From Gemmata massiliana (GTDB taxonomy: Bacteria > Planctomycetota > Planctomycetia > Gemmatales > Gemmataceae): 64,000 nt of DNA. Numbering within the stretch: the stretch's first letter is position 1; each line of letters begins with the position of its first letter. Positions 34,833 through 44,291 of the stretch are shown here, in pieces. The notes beneath the pieces are model-generated. The model did not search any database and had not been told where the DNA came from. It saw nothing but the letters and a program-made list of their open reading frames with translations. The DNA lies in contig HG799472.1 of the NCBI GenBank assembly GCA_000531095.1, positions 1-64,000 of the forward strand, in the 5' to 3' direction. A program made the position numbers and the translations under genes.

Positions 34833-36374
34833 ATGCCGATACTCTTGGTGTTCGTACTCATCGCGGCCTGCCTCCCGGTTGAATGGCCGTTCCCGCCCTT
34901 CGCCCCCGAACGCCGGGTCGCGCTCGCCTTGACCGGCGGGTCCGTGTCACTCGTTCTGGCGCTCGCGTTCACGCTCCGCGTTTGGGTCGTCCGCACGCTC
35001 CGGCTCGACCCAGCCCGTCGGTATGAGGTTGCGCGAACGTACAACTGGTGGCGCCGGACACTGTTCTTCCTGAACATCGCAACGGTCGTCGCGTGCGTGC
35101 TCGTGTTTGGGTGGGGGTGGCTCGTTCAGCGCGAGTTGCTCGTCTTCTGGAATGATTCCGCACAACTCGCTCCCTTTGCTGAACTTGCGGTGCCGCTCCC
35201 CTACTTCGTCATTCTCCTGGGGTGCTGGTTCATCTACTACGACGCCGAACGCGCCTTGCACCGCGTGCTGCACCTCGGGGACCGCCCGTACTGGTCCCGG
35301 TCCGCGTACCTGCTCCACCACCTGCGGCAATTCGCGCTCCTGATCGCGATGCCCGTCGTACTGATCGTGACGCAACAGACGCTCAACCGGTACGCGCCAG
35401 AGATGTCGCGGACCACGCTCTACAAGGTCGCGTCGCTGGCCGTGGTGCCGTGCATCATCCTGTTCATGCCGCTCCTGATGAAGCCGCTCCTAGGGCTGCG
35501 GCCGATGCCCGCGGGTCCGACGCGGGACCGGTTCGAGGCGCTGGCGAAGCGGCTCAACTTTCGCTGTGCGGACTTCCTGTTGTGGCACACGCACGGGGCC
35601 GCGATAAACGCCTTTATTACCGGGCTGGTACCTCGAGTGCGGTACGTCGTGTTTACCGATCGCATTCTGGAAGACATACCTCCGGACGAACTCGACGGCG
35701 TGCTCGGCCACGAGATCGGGCACGCGAAGCACGGCCACCTCTGGCTGTACGCGGTGTTTCTCGCCCTGAGCCTGTCGGTGCTCGCGGCACTGACGCTGTA
35801 CCTCGATCAGTACATTGGCGCCGCTACGTCCGAGGAGTTGGTACGATTGCGGGGCTGGCTCGTGGGCGCCAAAACGTGGATGTTGCTTCCACCGGTCGTG
35901 CTGATCGCGGCGTACCTGTTTGTGGTGTTCGGGGCGCTGTCGCGGCGCTGCGAGCGGCAGGCCGATTTGTACGGGTGCAAAACGATTTCCTGCGCGAACC
36001 TGGCGTGTACCGAGCACGACGAGAAGACCGTCTACCCGCCGGGCGGTAACTGCTTGTGCCCGACCGGTATCCGAACCTTTGCCCGCGCCCTCGACCGCGT
36101 GCGCGAGTTGAACGGCATGGAGTGCGACACCGGCGGCCGGTTCACCCTGCGCCGAATGCTGCGCTCCGTTTGGGGCTGGGTGCGTGCCTGGCAGCACGGC
36201 CCGATATCCCGGCGCATCTCGTACCTGCAGGACCTCGCCAACGGGCTGGTCGACGAGCGCCGGTTCCAGCGCCGGCTGTTCGCGTTCAAGTGCGTGCTGA
36301 TGTTATCCCTGGCCGCGGCGCTCGTCGCTTTGGGCGAAGCCGTCGGGTGGAAAGACCTGTTCGATGCGTTGTAG
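34833..36374 (+). CDS. M48-family (Ste24-like) membrane metallopeptidase
   Basis: From the ATG at 34833 the protein has 513 residues, several hydrophobic helices and the zinc motif HEIGH in GVLGHEIGHAKHGHLW; a second metal ligand is expected in CERQADLYG. The sequence NAFITGLVPRVRYVVFTDR precedes it, as in M48 proteases. A Cys-rich segment (CKTISCANLACTEHD) follows. It is an inner-membrane protease, perhaps for membrane-protein quality control. A GTG start at 34788 is also open, but ATG directly before the first helix is preferred; neither has a strong SD. Confidence 0.85.
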   Translation: MPILLVFVLIAACLPVEWPFPPFAPERRVALALTGGSVSLVLALAFTLRVWVVRTLRLDPARRYEVARTYNWWRRTLFFLNIATVVACVLVFGWGWLVQRELLVFWNDSAQLAPFAELAVPLPYFVILLGCWFIYYDAERALHRVLHLGDRPYWSRSAYLLHHLRQFALLIAMPVVLIVTQQTLNRYAPEMSRTTLYKVASLAVVPCIILFMPLLMKPLLGLRPMPAGPTRDRFEALAKRLNFRCADFLLWHTHGAAINAFITGLVPRVRYVVFTDRILEDIPPDELDGVLGHEIGHAKHGHLWLYAVFLALSLSVLAALTLYLDQYIGAATSEELVRLRGWLVGAKTWMLLPPVVLIAAYLFVVFGALSRRCERQADLYGCKTISCANLACTEHDEKTVYPPGGNCLCPTGIRTFARALDRVRELNGMECDTGGRFTLRRMLRSVWGWVRAWQHGPISRRISYLQDLANGLVDERRFQRRLFAFKCVLMLSLAAALVALGEAVGWKDLFDAL

Positions 36375-36464
36375 GGATCGGGCGGGTTCGGCGCTCCGCA
36401 CTATGCGTGGGGAGCCACATTGGTTACGATAGTGCCGATCACGACCGACCCAGGAGCGAGCACG

Positions 36465-38288
36465 ATGAGCGACACCCCGCCCCCGGCTGACGCTGCGCCT
36501 GTTGTCACCGCCACACCGTCCGCCCCCAAAACCAAGTTCGCGTGGCCGTGGGCCGTCGCGCTGGCGCTCGGGTGCGGCGTGGTGTACCTCACGTTCGAGG
36601 CGGTGGCCGGGCGCGCGGAATCGACCCCGCCCGCTGAATCGCAGAGCAAAAAGAACCTGGACATCGCTCCCCTCAAGACCTCGGAACCGGTCGCGTTCCG
36701 CGCCGATGATAAAGACAAGAAGGACGAAAAGAAGAAGGTCGCGGCCCCGGAACTCGAGGGGGGCAGTGCGTGGTTGAATAGCGGTGGCCCGCTCACGCTC
36801 AAGAAGGATTTGAAGGGCAAGATCGTCATCCTCGACTTCTGGACGCTGTGCTGCATCAACTGCATTCACATCATGCCGGATCTCGCGAAACTCGAAAAGA
36901 AGTACCCGAACGAGCTGGTGGTGATCGGCGTGCATTCGCCGAAGTTCGAGAACGAAAAGGCGACCGCGAGCATCCGCAAAGCGGTCCTGCGGTACCAGAT
37001 CGAGCACCCCGTCATCAACGACGCCGACCACACGATCTGGAACAAGTACGAGGTGGAGGCGTGGCCGACGCTCGTGGTCATCGACCCGGAAGGCAATCTC
37101 GTCGGGTACGCCTCCGGGGAGGGGAACTACGAGGTTCTCGACACCGTTATCGCGAAACTGATCGACGAGCACAAGAAGAAGAAAACGCTCAACGAGAAGC
37201 CGATCCGGTTCGACCTCGCGCGGTTCCGCGAGAGCGGCGACACCCCGCTGTTCTTCCCCGGCAAGGTCGTCGCGGACGAGAAGGGCAAGCGCCTGTTCAT
37301 CGCGGACAGCACGCACCATCGGCTCGTCGTGACCGACCTGGAGGGCAACAAGATCGCGGTGATCGGCACCGGGGCGCCGGGCAAGACCGACGGGGCGTTC
37401 GACAAAGCACAATTCGACGACCCGCAGGGGATGGCGGTTCGCGGCGACACGGTGTTCGTGGCCGACCGCAAGAATCACCTCATCCGTGAAGTCGATCTGA
37501 AGGCGAAAACGGTCACCACGATCGCGGGGACCGGCGAACAGGACCACGAGGTCGATAACCGCCGGCTCACTCGCTCGGTGCCCGCGAAGCAAATTGGGTT
37601 GAACAGCCCGTGGGACTTGGCGCTCGACGGAGACAAGCTCTACATCGCGATGGCCGGGCACCACCAGATTTGGTTACTGGACCTCAAAGAGAAGAACCTC
37701 GCCCCCTACGCGGGTAACGGGCGCGAGACGATCGGCGACGGGGCGCTGCGCCGGGCCATGTTCGCACAACCGAGCGGTCTGGCGAGCGACGGCAAAAACT
37801 TGTTCGTTGCGGACAGCGAAATCAGCGCGCTGCGTAAGGTGCCGCTCGACCCCGAGGGCAAAGTCGAAACGCTCGTCGGGCGCGGGCTGTTCACGTTCGG
37901 TGACGTGGACGGCCCGGGGCAGGTGGCCGCCGACCCGCTCATGGCGAAGACCGAGGCCCGGCTCCAGCACGCGCTCGGCGTGACCTACGCGGACGGCAAG
38001 CTGTTCGTTGCGGACACTTACAACAGCAAGATCAAGGTCTTCGACCTGAAGACCGGCGACCTGAAGACGTTCGTTGGCGGGAACCCGATCGGGTGGTTCG
38101 GTCCGACGACGTTCAACGAGCCGGCCGGTATTAGCTTCGCGGGCGGCAAGCTATTCATCGCGGACACGAACGCGCACCGCATTCGGGTCGTGGACGTGGC
38201 GACGAAAGCCGTATCCACGCTGCAACTGAAGGCCGTCGAACCTCCCGCCGTGGTGCGAGAGATCAAGTCAGACGAGCCGAAAAAGTGA
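36465..38288 (+). CDS. Membrane-anchored thioredoxin-like protein with NHL repeats (NHLRC2-like)
   Basis: The 607-residue protein has an N-terminal TM helix (about 27-47), a thioredoxin-like domain with DFWTLCCINCIHIMPDL (CxxC = Cys130, Cys133), VEAWPTLVVIDPEG, and a C-terminal NHL beta-propeller with repeats such as FIADSTHHRLVVTDLEG, FVADRKNHLIREVDL and FIADTNAHRIRVVDV. The CCINC thioredoxin plus NHL layout matches NHLRC2-like proteins. It probably handles thiols in the periplasm. CAGGAGCGAG precedes the ATG. DsbD-type genes follow. Confidence 0.85.
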   Translation: MSDTPPPADAAPVVTATPSAPKTKFAWPWAVALALGCGVVYLTFEAVAGRAESTPPAESQSKKNLDIAPLKTSEPVAFRADDKDKKDEKKKVAAPELEGGSAWLNSGGPLTLKKDLKGKIVILDFWTLCCINCIHIMPDLAKLEKKYPNELVVIGVHSPKFENEKATASIRKAVLRYQIEHPVINDADHTIWNKYEVEAWPTLVVIDPEGNLVGYASGEGNYEVLDTVIAKLIDEHKKKKTLNEKPIRFDLARFRESGDTPLFFPGKVVADEKGKRLFIADSTHHRLVVTDLEGNKIAVIGTGAPGKTDGAFDKAQFDDPQGMAVRGDTVFVADRKNHLIREVDLKAKTVTTIAGTGEQDHEVDNRRLTRSVPAKQIGLNSPWDLALDGDKLYIAMAGHHQIWLLDLKEKNLAPYAGNGRETIGDGALRRAMFAQPSGLASDGKNLFVADSEISALRKVPLDPEGKVETLVGRGLFTFGDVDGPGQVAADPLMAKTEARLQHALGVTYADGKLFVADTYNSKIKVFDLKTGDLKTFVGGNPIGWFGPTTFNEPAGISFAGGKLFIADTNAHRIRVVDVATKAVSTLQLKAVEPPAVVREIKSDEPKK

Positions 38289-38441
38289 TCGCGGCTTCAG
38301 TGCATTACGAAACGAGTTAAAACGGAAAAAATCCGTGCCGAAGGCGCAAGTATTGTGTTTGCGGCACGGACCGTCGCCACCAAACCGAAAACCAAACGCA
38401 CCAAGGCCGGCAACGCAACAGAAGGACTCAAGGAGATTCCC

Positions 38442-39026
38442 ATGATCCGCACTCGTGCGGCAGTGCTGGCAGCAGCCGCGGCCGTGACGTTCGCGCTCGT
38501 GCCCGGTTCGGCGAGCGCTCAAAAGTGGTACGAGAAGGCCGTGAAGAAGGTCGAGGGGCGCTTCACACCCGCGGAAGCGAAGCCCGGGCAAACGGTCACG
38601 TTCACGCTGACCGTTGAACTCAACGAGGGGTACCACACGTACCCGCTGTTCCAGTCCGACAAGAAGGCCGAGGGGATGGTGAACGTCATCAAGTTCCCCG
38701 CCCCGGACAAACTCATTTTCGTGGGCAAGCCGGAAGACTCGAAGGACGTCGTTACGAAGGAAGAACCGGACCTGGAAATCCGGGAGCTGCGGTACTGCCC
38801 GGGCACGGCCGTGTACACCCGCAAGGTGGTCGTGTCGCCGAAGGCCGCGGCCGGCGCCACGACTGTTAAACTGGCGTCGTTCAGTCTGAACGTGTGCGAC
38901 AAGAACAACTGCTTCCCTCCCAAGACGGTCCCGGTCGAGGCCGCGTTCAAGGTGCTCGAAGGCCCCGCGGTTCCGGTAGAAAAGGCGTTCGCGGAAGAAG
39001 TCGAAAAGGCGCTCGGCGCGAAGTAG
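38442..39026 (+). CDS. DsbD N-terminal (alpha) domain-like exported protein
   Basis: The 194-residue protein has an Ala-rich signal peptide ending SASAQ and one immunoglobulin-like domain resembling nDsbD: ITLTVELNEGYHTYPLF-type strands, RYCPGTAVYTRK and FSLNVCDKNNCFPP. The paired Cys of VCDKNNC is the likely redox site. It is a free-standing copy of the domain present at the N-terminus of the next gene and may relay electrons from DsbD. AAGGAGATTCCC precedes the ATG at 38442. Confidence 0.78.
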   Translation: MIRTRAAVLAAAAAVTFALVPGSASAQKWYEKAVKKVEGRFTPAEAKPGQTVTFTLTVELNEGYHTYPLFQSDKKAEGMVNVIKFPAPDKLIFVGKPEDSKDVVTKEEPDLEIRELRYCPGTAVYTRKVVVSPKAAAGATTVKLASFSLNVCDKNNCFPPKTVPVEAAFKVLEGPAVPVEKAFAEEVEKALGAK

Positions 39027-39142
39027 CGTTGTGCCCGGTGCGCGAATAACGCGCACGCGGTCCGCGTCTGTAAGGTCATCTCGAAGCCCGCTGTATGCCC
39101 CATCAACGGGGCAGACCGGCATGTCGCTCCTTGATCCATAGA

Positions 39143-39174
39143 AAAGCCCACGGAAGCCGTGGGCTTTGCTTTTG
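39143..39174 (+). terminator. Intrinsic terminator upstream of the DsbD gene
   Basis: AAAGCCCACGG (39143-39153), loop AAG and CCGTGGGCTTT (39157-39167) give an 11-bp perfect stem followed by GCTTTTG. It ends the DsbD-alpha-like transcript or attenuates the DsbD gene 23 bp downstream. Confidence 0.82.
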
Positions 39175-39196
39175 TCCCTCATCGCGGTGTGCTCAC

Positions 39197-41395
39197 ATGC
39201 CACGCTCCGCCCTTCTGCCCGCCCTGTTCGTTCTGTGTGGTCTCGCCGCGCCCGCCGGTGCCCAGTTCGGGGAAGAACCGCTCGCGAAGGTCGCCAGCAA
39301 ATTACCGAAAGAGTTCACCAAGCGCGGGGACGTGACGGTTCAGGTCGTACCCGCAAAGGCGAAGTGGGGCGAAACCGTCACTGTGAAAGTGACCGTGACG
39401 CCGAAGTCGCATGCCTGGACGTATCCGGCGTTCCCAACGGACCCGAAACAAAGCGCCCGTAACACCGTCGAACTCCCTTCTCCGAGCGATCTGATTTTCA
39501 TCGGCGGCGTGGTGGACCCGCCGGTCAAATGGAAGGTGAAGCCGCGCGAGGGTTCGCCCGGGATGGATCAGTACACCGATCAGCCGGTTACCTGGGAGTT
39601 CAAGGCGGTCGTATCGCCGAAGGCAAAGCCCGGGGCTAAAGCGATCGTTTTGGACACCCTGGATCTTCAGGTGTGCGACGACAAGAACTGTATCCCTGCG
39701 GACGGCCGGAAGCTCCCGCCCGTCGAACTTCTGGTAGAAGAAGGTGCGTCGGACCGTGTGAACGCACAAGATCTTGCGTCTGCGTTGGACGCCCTCAAAG
39801 TGCAGAAGTTACCCACATCTGATCGCGGCCCCAACGGTTCCAAGCCCCTGCCTGTTCCCGCCGGTTCTGCTGACCCTACGTCGGCGAAGGGCGATACCCG
39901 CAAGACTGCGAAAGCGGTTGAGACTTACACCGACGAACTGAAAACGATCGCGGCGAGTATCGTTCCTGCTGAAACGGCTACCGACGCGGGTAACGGGGGC
40001 GCGCAAACGGGGCTGTGGGCATTCGTGGCGACTGCGGCGCTGTGGGGGCTGATCTCGCTCGTGACGCCCTGTGTCTTCCCGATGATCCCGATCACGGTCA
40101 GCATCTTCCTGAAGCAAGCTCACGGGTCGTTCGGGGAGCGCCTGAAACTGGCCGGGGTGTACTGCCTCACCATCATCTCGGTTCTTGGGGTGTCCGCGTT
40201 CGCGCTTCTGAAGTTCATGGCGTGGCTCAGCACGCAACCCGTCACCAATGTGTTGCTCGCGGTGCTGTTTCTCGTGCTGGCCCTGAGTCTGTTTGGGATG
40301 TACGAGATCTCGCTGCCGAACGCGCTCCAGAAGCGGTTGCAGGCGAAACAGTCCAAGGGTGGCGTGGTCGGCACGATCTTCGGCGCGCTGGCGTTCACGG
40401 TGATCAGTTTCACCTGTGTGGCCCCGTTCCTCGGCGGGTTCGCGGGAATCTCGGCCGGGAACGACACCGGCGGGAGCCTGATCGCGGTACCCACCGTGAA
40501 AGAGATTGCGGGCGGGTTGGCGTTTGCCACTGCGTTCGCGGCTCCGTTCTTTGTCCTCGCGCTTGTACCGGGGCTGATGAAGGCGCTGCCCCGATCCGGT
40601 GGGTGGCTCGACAGCGTGAAGGTGGTGATGGGCTTCTTGGAACTGGCCGCGGCGCTCAAGTTCCTTCGTACCGCCGAACTCGGGGTGCTCCCGACACCGC
40701 AATATTTCACCTACGACGTGGTTCTGGGCGGGTGGATCGCGATCAGCGTCGCGTGCGGGCTGTACCTGCTGAACGTCTACCGCCTGCCGCACGACGAAGA
40801 GAGCCCCAACATCGGTGTCCCGCGGTTGATCTTCGCGCTACTGTTCCTCGGGCTCGCACTGTATTTGCTCCCGGCCACGTTCAAGGGCCAGGACGGGAAA
40901 CCGCAGCGCCCGGCCGGTACCGTGTACGCCTGGGTCGAATCGTTCCTCCTCCCGGAAACAAACAAGGAGGAGGGTTGGAGCACGGACCTGAAAGATACCA
41001 TCGCGACGGCCCGCAAGAGCGGGCGCCCGATCTTCATGGACTTCACCGGCGAAACGTGTACGAACTGCAAGTACAACGAGCACTCGGTGTTCCCGCAACC
41101 CGCGGTGCGCGAGGAGATGCAGCGCTTCGAGAAGGTCCAGCTCTATACGGACTGGCTCCCGGCCGCGTCGTACTCGTCCGACCCGGGGTTAGCGGCTCGC
41201 AAAGCCGAGGCGCGGGTCAATCGCGACTTCCAAACTGAGGTCTTCAAGGACATCAAGCTCCCGCTCTACGCGGTGCTCATGCCGCAGGCCGACGGCAAAC
41301 TAAAGCTGATCGGCACTTACGAAGAGGGCAAGATCAACGACCCGGCCCAGTTCGCGGCGTTCCTGAAAGACTCGCTGGAGAAAGCGAAGAAGTAA
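39197..41395 (+). CDS. dsbD: Thiol:disulfide interchange protein, DsbD family
   Basis: The 732-residue protein has a signal peptide (MPRSALLPALFVLCGLAAPA), an N-terminal alpha domain with LQVCDDKNCIPADG, a CcdA-like membrane core with the conserved Cys in TPCVFPMIPITVSIF and in TVISFTCVAPFLGG, and a C-terminal thioredoxin domain with GETCTNCKYNEHSVF (CxxC). The three-domain relay moves electrons from cytosolic thioredoxin to periplasmic thiols. It is longer than E. coli DsbD (about 565) owing to extra linker sequence. Start chosen at the signal peptide; no strong SD is visible. Confidence 0.9.
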   Translation: MPRSALLPALFVLCGLAAPAGAQFGEEPLAKVASKLPKEFTKRGDVTVQVVPAKAKWGETVTVKVTVTPKSHAWTYPAFPTDPKQSARNTVELPSPSDLIFIGGVVDPPVKWKVKPREGSPGMDQYTDQPVTWEFKAVVSPKAKPGAKAIVLDTLDLQVCDDKNCIPADGRKLPPVELLVEEGASDRVNAQDLASALDALKVQKLPTSDRGPNGSKPLPVPAGSADPTSAKGDTRKTAKAVETYTDELKTIAASIVPAETATDAGNGGAQTGLWAFVATAALWGLISLVTPCVFPMIPITVSIFLKQAHGSFGERLKLAGVYCLTIISVLGVSAFALLKFMAWLSTQPVTNVLLAVLFLVLALSLFGMYEISLPNALQKRLQAKQSKGGVVGTIFGALAFTVISFTCVAPFLGGFAGISAGNDTGGSLIAVPTVKEIAGGLAFATAFAAPFFVLALVPGLMKALPRSGGWLDSVKVVMGFLELAAALKFLRTAELGVLPTPQYFTYDVVLGGWIAISVACGLYLLNVYRLPHDEESPNIGVPRLIFALLFLGLALYLLPATFKGQDGKPQRPAGTVYAWVESFLLPETNKEEGWSTDLKDTIATARKSGRPIFMDFTGETCTNCKYNEHSVFPQPAVREEMQRFEKVQLYTDWLPAASYSSDPGLAARKAEARVNRDFQTEVFKDIKLPLYAVLMPQADGKLKLIGTYEEGKINDPAQFAAFLKDSLEKAKK

Positions 41396-41463
41396 GGGCT
41401 GCTCCCGTGCTTGCGAACCCGTGGCCAGCGGGGTAAAACGGCGAGTGTTGGTTGTGGATTCGT

Positions 41464-41555
41464 TTAGCTCGTCGCTCTGCGACAGGCTGATGTTGCGTCA
41501 GCCGAGCACATTCCACCACACTCGTCGCGGGGAACGCTGTTCTAGCACCGCTATC
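41464..41555 (+). ncRNA. Candidate structured RNA element, copy B
   Basis: Second copy of the element at 11766-11858. Hairpin 1 (41471-41483) is GTCGC-TCT-GCGAC and hairpin 2 (41485-41503) is GGCTGA-TGTTGCG-TCAGCC. GCTC (41467-41470) and GAGC (41504-41507) close a possible three-way junction. GCTGTTC-TAGC and CACCGCTATC follow. Three base pairs of hairpin 1 and one of hairpin 2 differ from copy A on both sides at once. Strand is assumed. It lies between converging genes, 68 bp after the dsbD stop. Function unknown. Confidence 0.5.
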
Positions 41556-41638
41556 GGCCGGGTCACCCCCGGGTTCCCGGCGGTCTGGAGCAACCCCGCG
41601 GGTCGTGGTTCCGCCGGGAACCCGGGGGTGACCCGGCC
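41556..41638. repeat. Perfect 28-bp inverted repeat next to structured element B
   Basis: Arms 41556-41583 and 41611-41638 match perfectly over 28 bp, with a 27-nt spacer that is itself GC-rich. It directly abuts element copy B. In copy A the equivalent position holds a shorter 8-bp palindrome (11859-11874). Confidence 0.75.
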
Positions 41639-41700
41639 GGCGTTGCCGTGAGCGTTCCGCGCATCAGGTCGGGAAGTAGACTTACACACGACTAACGCCG

Positions 41701-41734
41701 AACGCCCCGAGTTTACCTCGGGGCGTTTTGCATT
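41701..41734. terminator. Bidirectional intrinsic terminator
   Basis: AACGCCCCGAG (41701-41711) and CTCGGGGCGTT (41717-41727) form an 11-bp stem with a 5-nt loop, followed by TTGCATT. It serves the minus-strand gene ending at 41752 from the far side and transcripts running through the dsbD 3' region. Confidence 0.75.
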
Positions 41735-41751
41735 GAGTGGTGCCGCTTCCG

Positions 41752-44082
41752 TTATTCCTCTCCGCGGCGCTTCCACACGCGGAGCAGGTTCGCGAAGTCG
41801 TCGCGCCAAATAGGGCCGTCTACCAACTTAACGGGATCCCACTGGATGGGCGATTTCTTGACGTGAGTGCGGTTGAAGTTGAGAACCGGCGCGAGGTCGC
41901 TTTCCGATCGTGCGAGCAGCATCCATTGCGACTCGGTCTTGCCGTCTTCGGGCTCGCCGTCGCGCGGCACATCGTAACAGTAGCGGGTGACCAGTGACGG
42001 GCTGTGGTCGTCGGCCAATCGGCGGATGAGGGGCGGCAGGTTCAGGTGAGCGTTCGAGACGTGGAGTGCGATGATCCCGTTGGGCGCGAGCTTCGAGACG
42101 TACAGTGCAATAGCCTCGCGCGTGAGCAGGTGAACGGGGATCGCGTCGGAGCAGAAGCCGTCGAGGATGATAACGTCGAACGCGCCGTCCGGGGCACGGT
42201 TCAGGTGCCGGCGGGCGTCGCCGAGGACCACTTCGCACTTCCCGCGGCAATCCGACAGAAACCGGAAGTATTGCTTGTCGTTGGCGATGCGCACGACTGC
42301 CGGGTCGATTTCGTAAAAGGTCCACTTCTGACCGGGTTGCGCATACGACGCGACGGCTCCCGTCCCCAAACCCACCACCGCGACGTTATTCACCCGCTCC
42401 CGGGGCAGCGCGTCGAACAGGTTCCCGACCGGCCCCTTTTGGTGGTAGTACGTCATCGGGCGCGGTGGGCCGGATTCGTCCGCGCGCTGCTGCCCGTGAA
42501 GTGTGGTACCGTGAATTAACTTGATGAACTTTCCGTCGCGTGTCACGCGGATCACGCCGAAGAAGTTCCGCTCCTTGTGAAGCGTCTCGCCGAACAGTCC
42601 CGTGTCGAGGGCGCCCGCGAGCAGAATCGCTGCGAGTGCGAGGGAGTACCGGGCCGGCTTGCGGATCAGTGCGAACGCCGCGACACCCGGAATCCCGAAC
42701 ATCAGCCCCCCGCGGAGCAAACGCTGGGCAACGGCGTCGGACGTGTTCTGTTCCACGGGCATCTTCAAGAACTGTTGCACCGTGAGCACTAACCCGACCG
42801 AAAGTCCGAGCAGCACCAGCACCAGCACGACGTCGGCGACGCGCAGCTTCCCTTCCTGTTCGTCGTCGTGCGGGCGGACGGCCCCGGCTAGCACGAGAGC
42901 TAGCGGGTACTCCACCATTCCGAGTGACGAAAACAGGAGCGGCGCGATCAGGGCGTTAAACAACCCGCCCAAAACGCCCCCGAGCGACAGCCAGAAATAG
43001 AACGCGGTGAGGTGCTCGGCAGGCGGGCGGTCCTTGGCTAGTTCGCCGTGGCACACGAGACAGACGCCGAAGAACGCCGCCATGTGTAGCAGCACGACCA
43101 GGGCCAGTGGTTCGGCCGCGTTCAGCAAGAGCGTGAGCACGACGAACAGGAGCAGCATCGGCGTCACCCGGCCGACGACGCGGTGTACGCTGTCCGGCCA
43201 CCGGGCGAACACCAGGATGAAGCTCATGAGATACAGCGCCAGCGGTACTACCCACAAGAGTGGTACTGGGGCGAGGTCGGTCGAAATGTGCGTGGTCACC
43301 CCGAGCAACAAACTCGACGGTAGCGTGGCGAGAACGACCCAGCGCCCGATTCTTCGGGCCGAAACGGGAAACACGGACGTGGGGGGAACGAGTTCCGACC
43401 CCAGATCCTGCGGCACGTCCTTTTTCAGTTCCACGTTCGAGACGCGGGTTTCACCATTTCGGATGACGGTGAGCGCGCACACCACGACCAGTGCCACGTA
43501 CCCGAGTACGCCGCCCGCAAACACCCACTGTTGGTCCTGGAGCGCGAGCCGCGGTTCGATCAGGAGCGGGTACGCGAGCAACCCGAGCAGGCTGCCCGCG
43601 TTACTCGCCGCGTAGAGGAAATAGGGGTCTTTGGCCGCCGGGTGGCCGGTCGTGGCGAACCACCGTTGGAGCAGCGGCGAGGTAGTAGACAGCACAAAGA
43701 ACGGCACGCCGATCGAAATCCCGACGACGACACCGAGCCGCGCGACCATCAGGAGCAACGAGTCCTGGTCGTCCGGCAGCATGGAGGGAACGACCGCGAC
43801 CGGCGAACCCGTGTAAGCAATCGCCGCCTTGAACGACACAATAACTGCTGCGAGCAACAGCAGGTGAAACACCGCTTGTCGGCGGACGCCGAACTTTCCG
43901 GTGCTACGGTGCGCGTAGAGATAACCGGCGAGGAGTACGATCTGGAAGAACACCATGCAGGTGTTCCACACACCGGGTGTACCCCCGACGAGCGGTAAGA
44001 GCAGTTTGCCGACGAGCGGTTGCACGAGGAACAGCAGAGCTGCCCCCACGAACAGAGTCGTCGCGTACAGGACTGCGAGCAA
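41752..44082 (-). CDS. Fused membrane transporter-like / spermidine synthase-like protein
   Basis: The 776-residue protein starts with TTG at 44082, supported by GGAGGT 7 nt upstream. The N-terminal part has about ten hydrophobic helices (MLAVLYATTLFVGAALLFLV; PLVGKLLLPLVGGTPGVWN). The C-terminal domain is a Rossmann methyltransferase/spermidine-synthase fold with VGLGTGAVASYAQPG, YEIDPAVVRIA, GDARRHL and DVIILDGFCSDAIPVHLLT. Such fusions are widespread, but polyamine synthesis by them is unproven. A second protein of this general type starts at 63195. Confidence 0.85.
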   Translation of the reverse strand: MLAVLYATTLFVGAALLFLVQPLVGKLLLPLVGGTPGVWNTCMVFFQIVLLAGYLYAHRSTGKFGVRRQAVFHLLLLAAVIVSFKAAIAYTGSPVAVVPSMLPDDQDSLLLMVARLGVVVGISIGVPFFVLSTTSPLLQRWFATTGHPAAKDPYFLYAASNAGSLLGLLAYPLLIEPRLALQDQQWVFAGGVLGYVALVVVCALTVIRNGETRVSNVELKKDVPQDLGSELVPPTSVFPVSARRIGRWVVLATLPSSLLLGVTTHISTDLAPVPLLWVVPLALYLMSFILVFARWPDSVHRVVGRVTPMLLLFVVLTLLLNAAEPLALVVLLHMAAFFGVCLVCHGELAKDRPPAEHLTAFYFWLSLGGVLGGLFNALIAPLLFSSLGMVEYPLALVLAGAVRPHDDEQEGKLRVADVVLVLVLLGLSVGLVLTVQQFLKMPVEQNTSDAVAQRLLRGGLMFGIPGVAAFALIRKPARYSLALAAILLAGALDTGLFGETLHKERNFFGVIRVTRDGKFIKLIHGTTLHGQQRADESGPPRPMTYYHQKGPVGNLFDALPRERVNNVAVVGLGTGAVASYAQPGQKWTFYEIDPAVVRIANDKQYFRFLSDCRGKCEVVLGDARRHLNRAPDGAFDVIILDGFCSDAIPVHLLTREAIALYVSKLAPNGIIALHVSNAHLNLPPLIRRLADDHSPSLVTRYCYDVPRDGEPEDGKTESQWMLLARSESDLAPVLNFNRTHVKKSPIQWDPVKLVDGPIWRDDFANLLRVWKRRGEE

Positions 44083-44291
44083 TCGCGACCTCCGCGAAGG
44101 GCGGTGGACCCTCGGAGCGGTGGCGGGGAGACCCGACCGGCGGCACCGGTGTTAACAGGATGCGGACCCGACCGCGCGGGGGCAAGAGGATACTTGCCGT
44201 AACCCGAAAACAGCAGCGCCCGTGCCGCGCGCGAAGCAAAATGTGATACAAAAATGAGTTCGAGACGGCGTTTTGTCGCGCCCGTGCTGAC

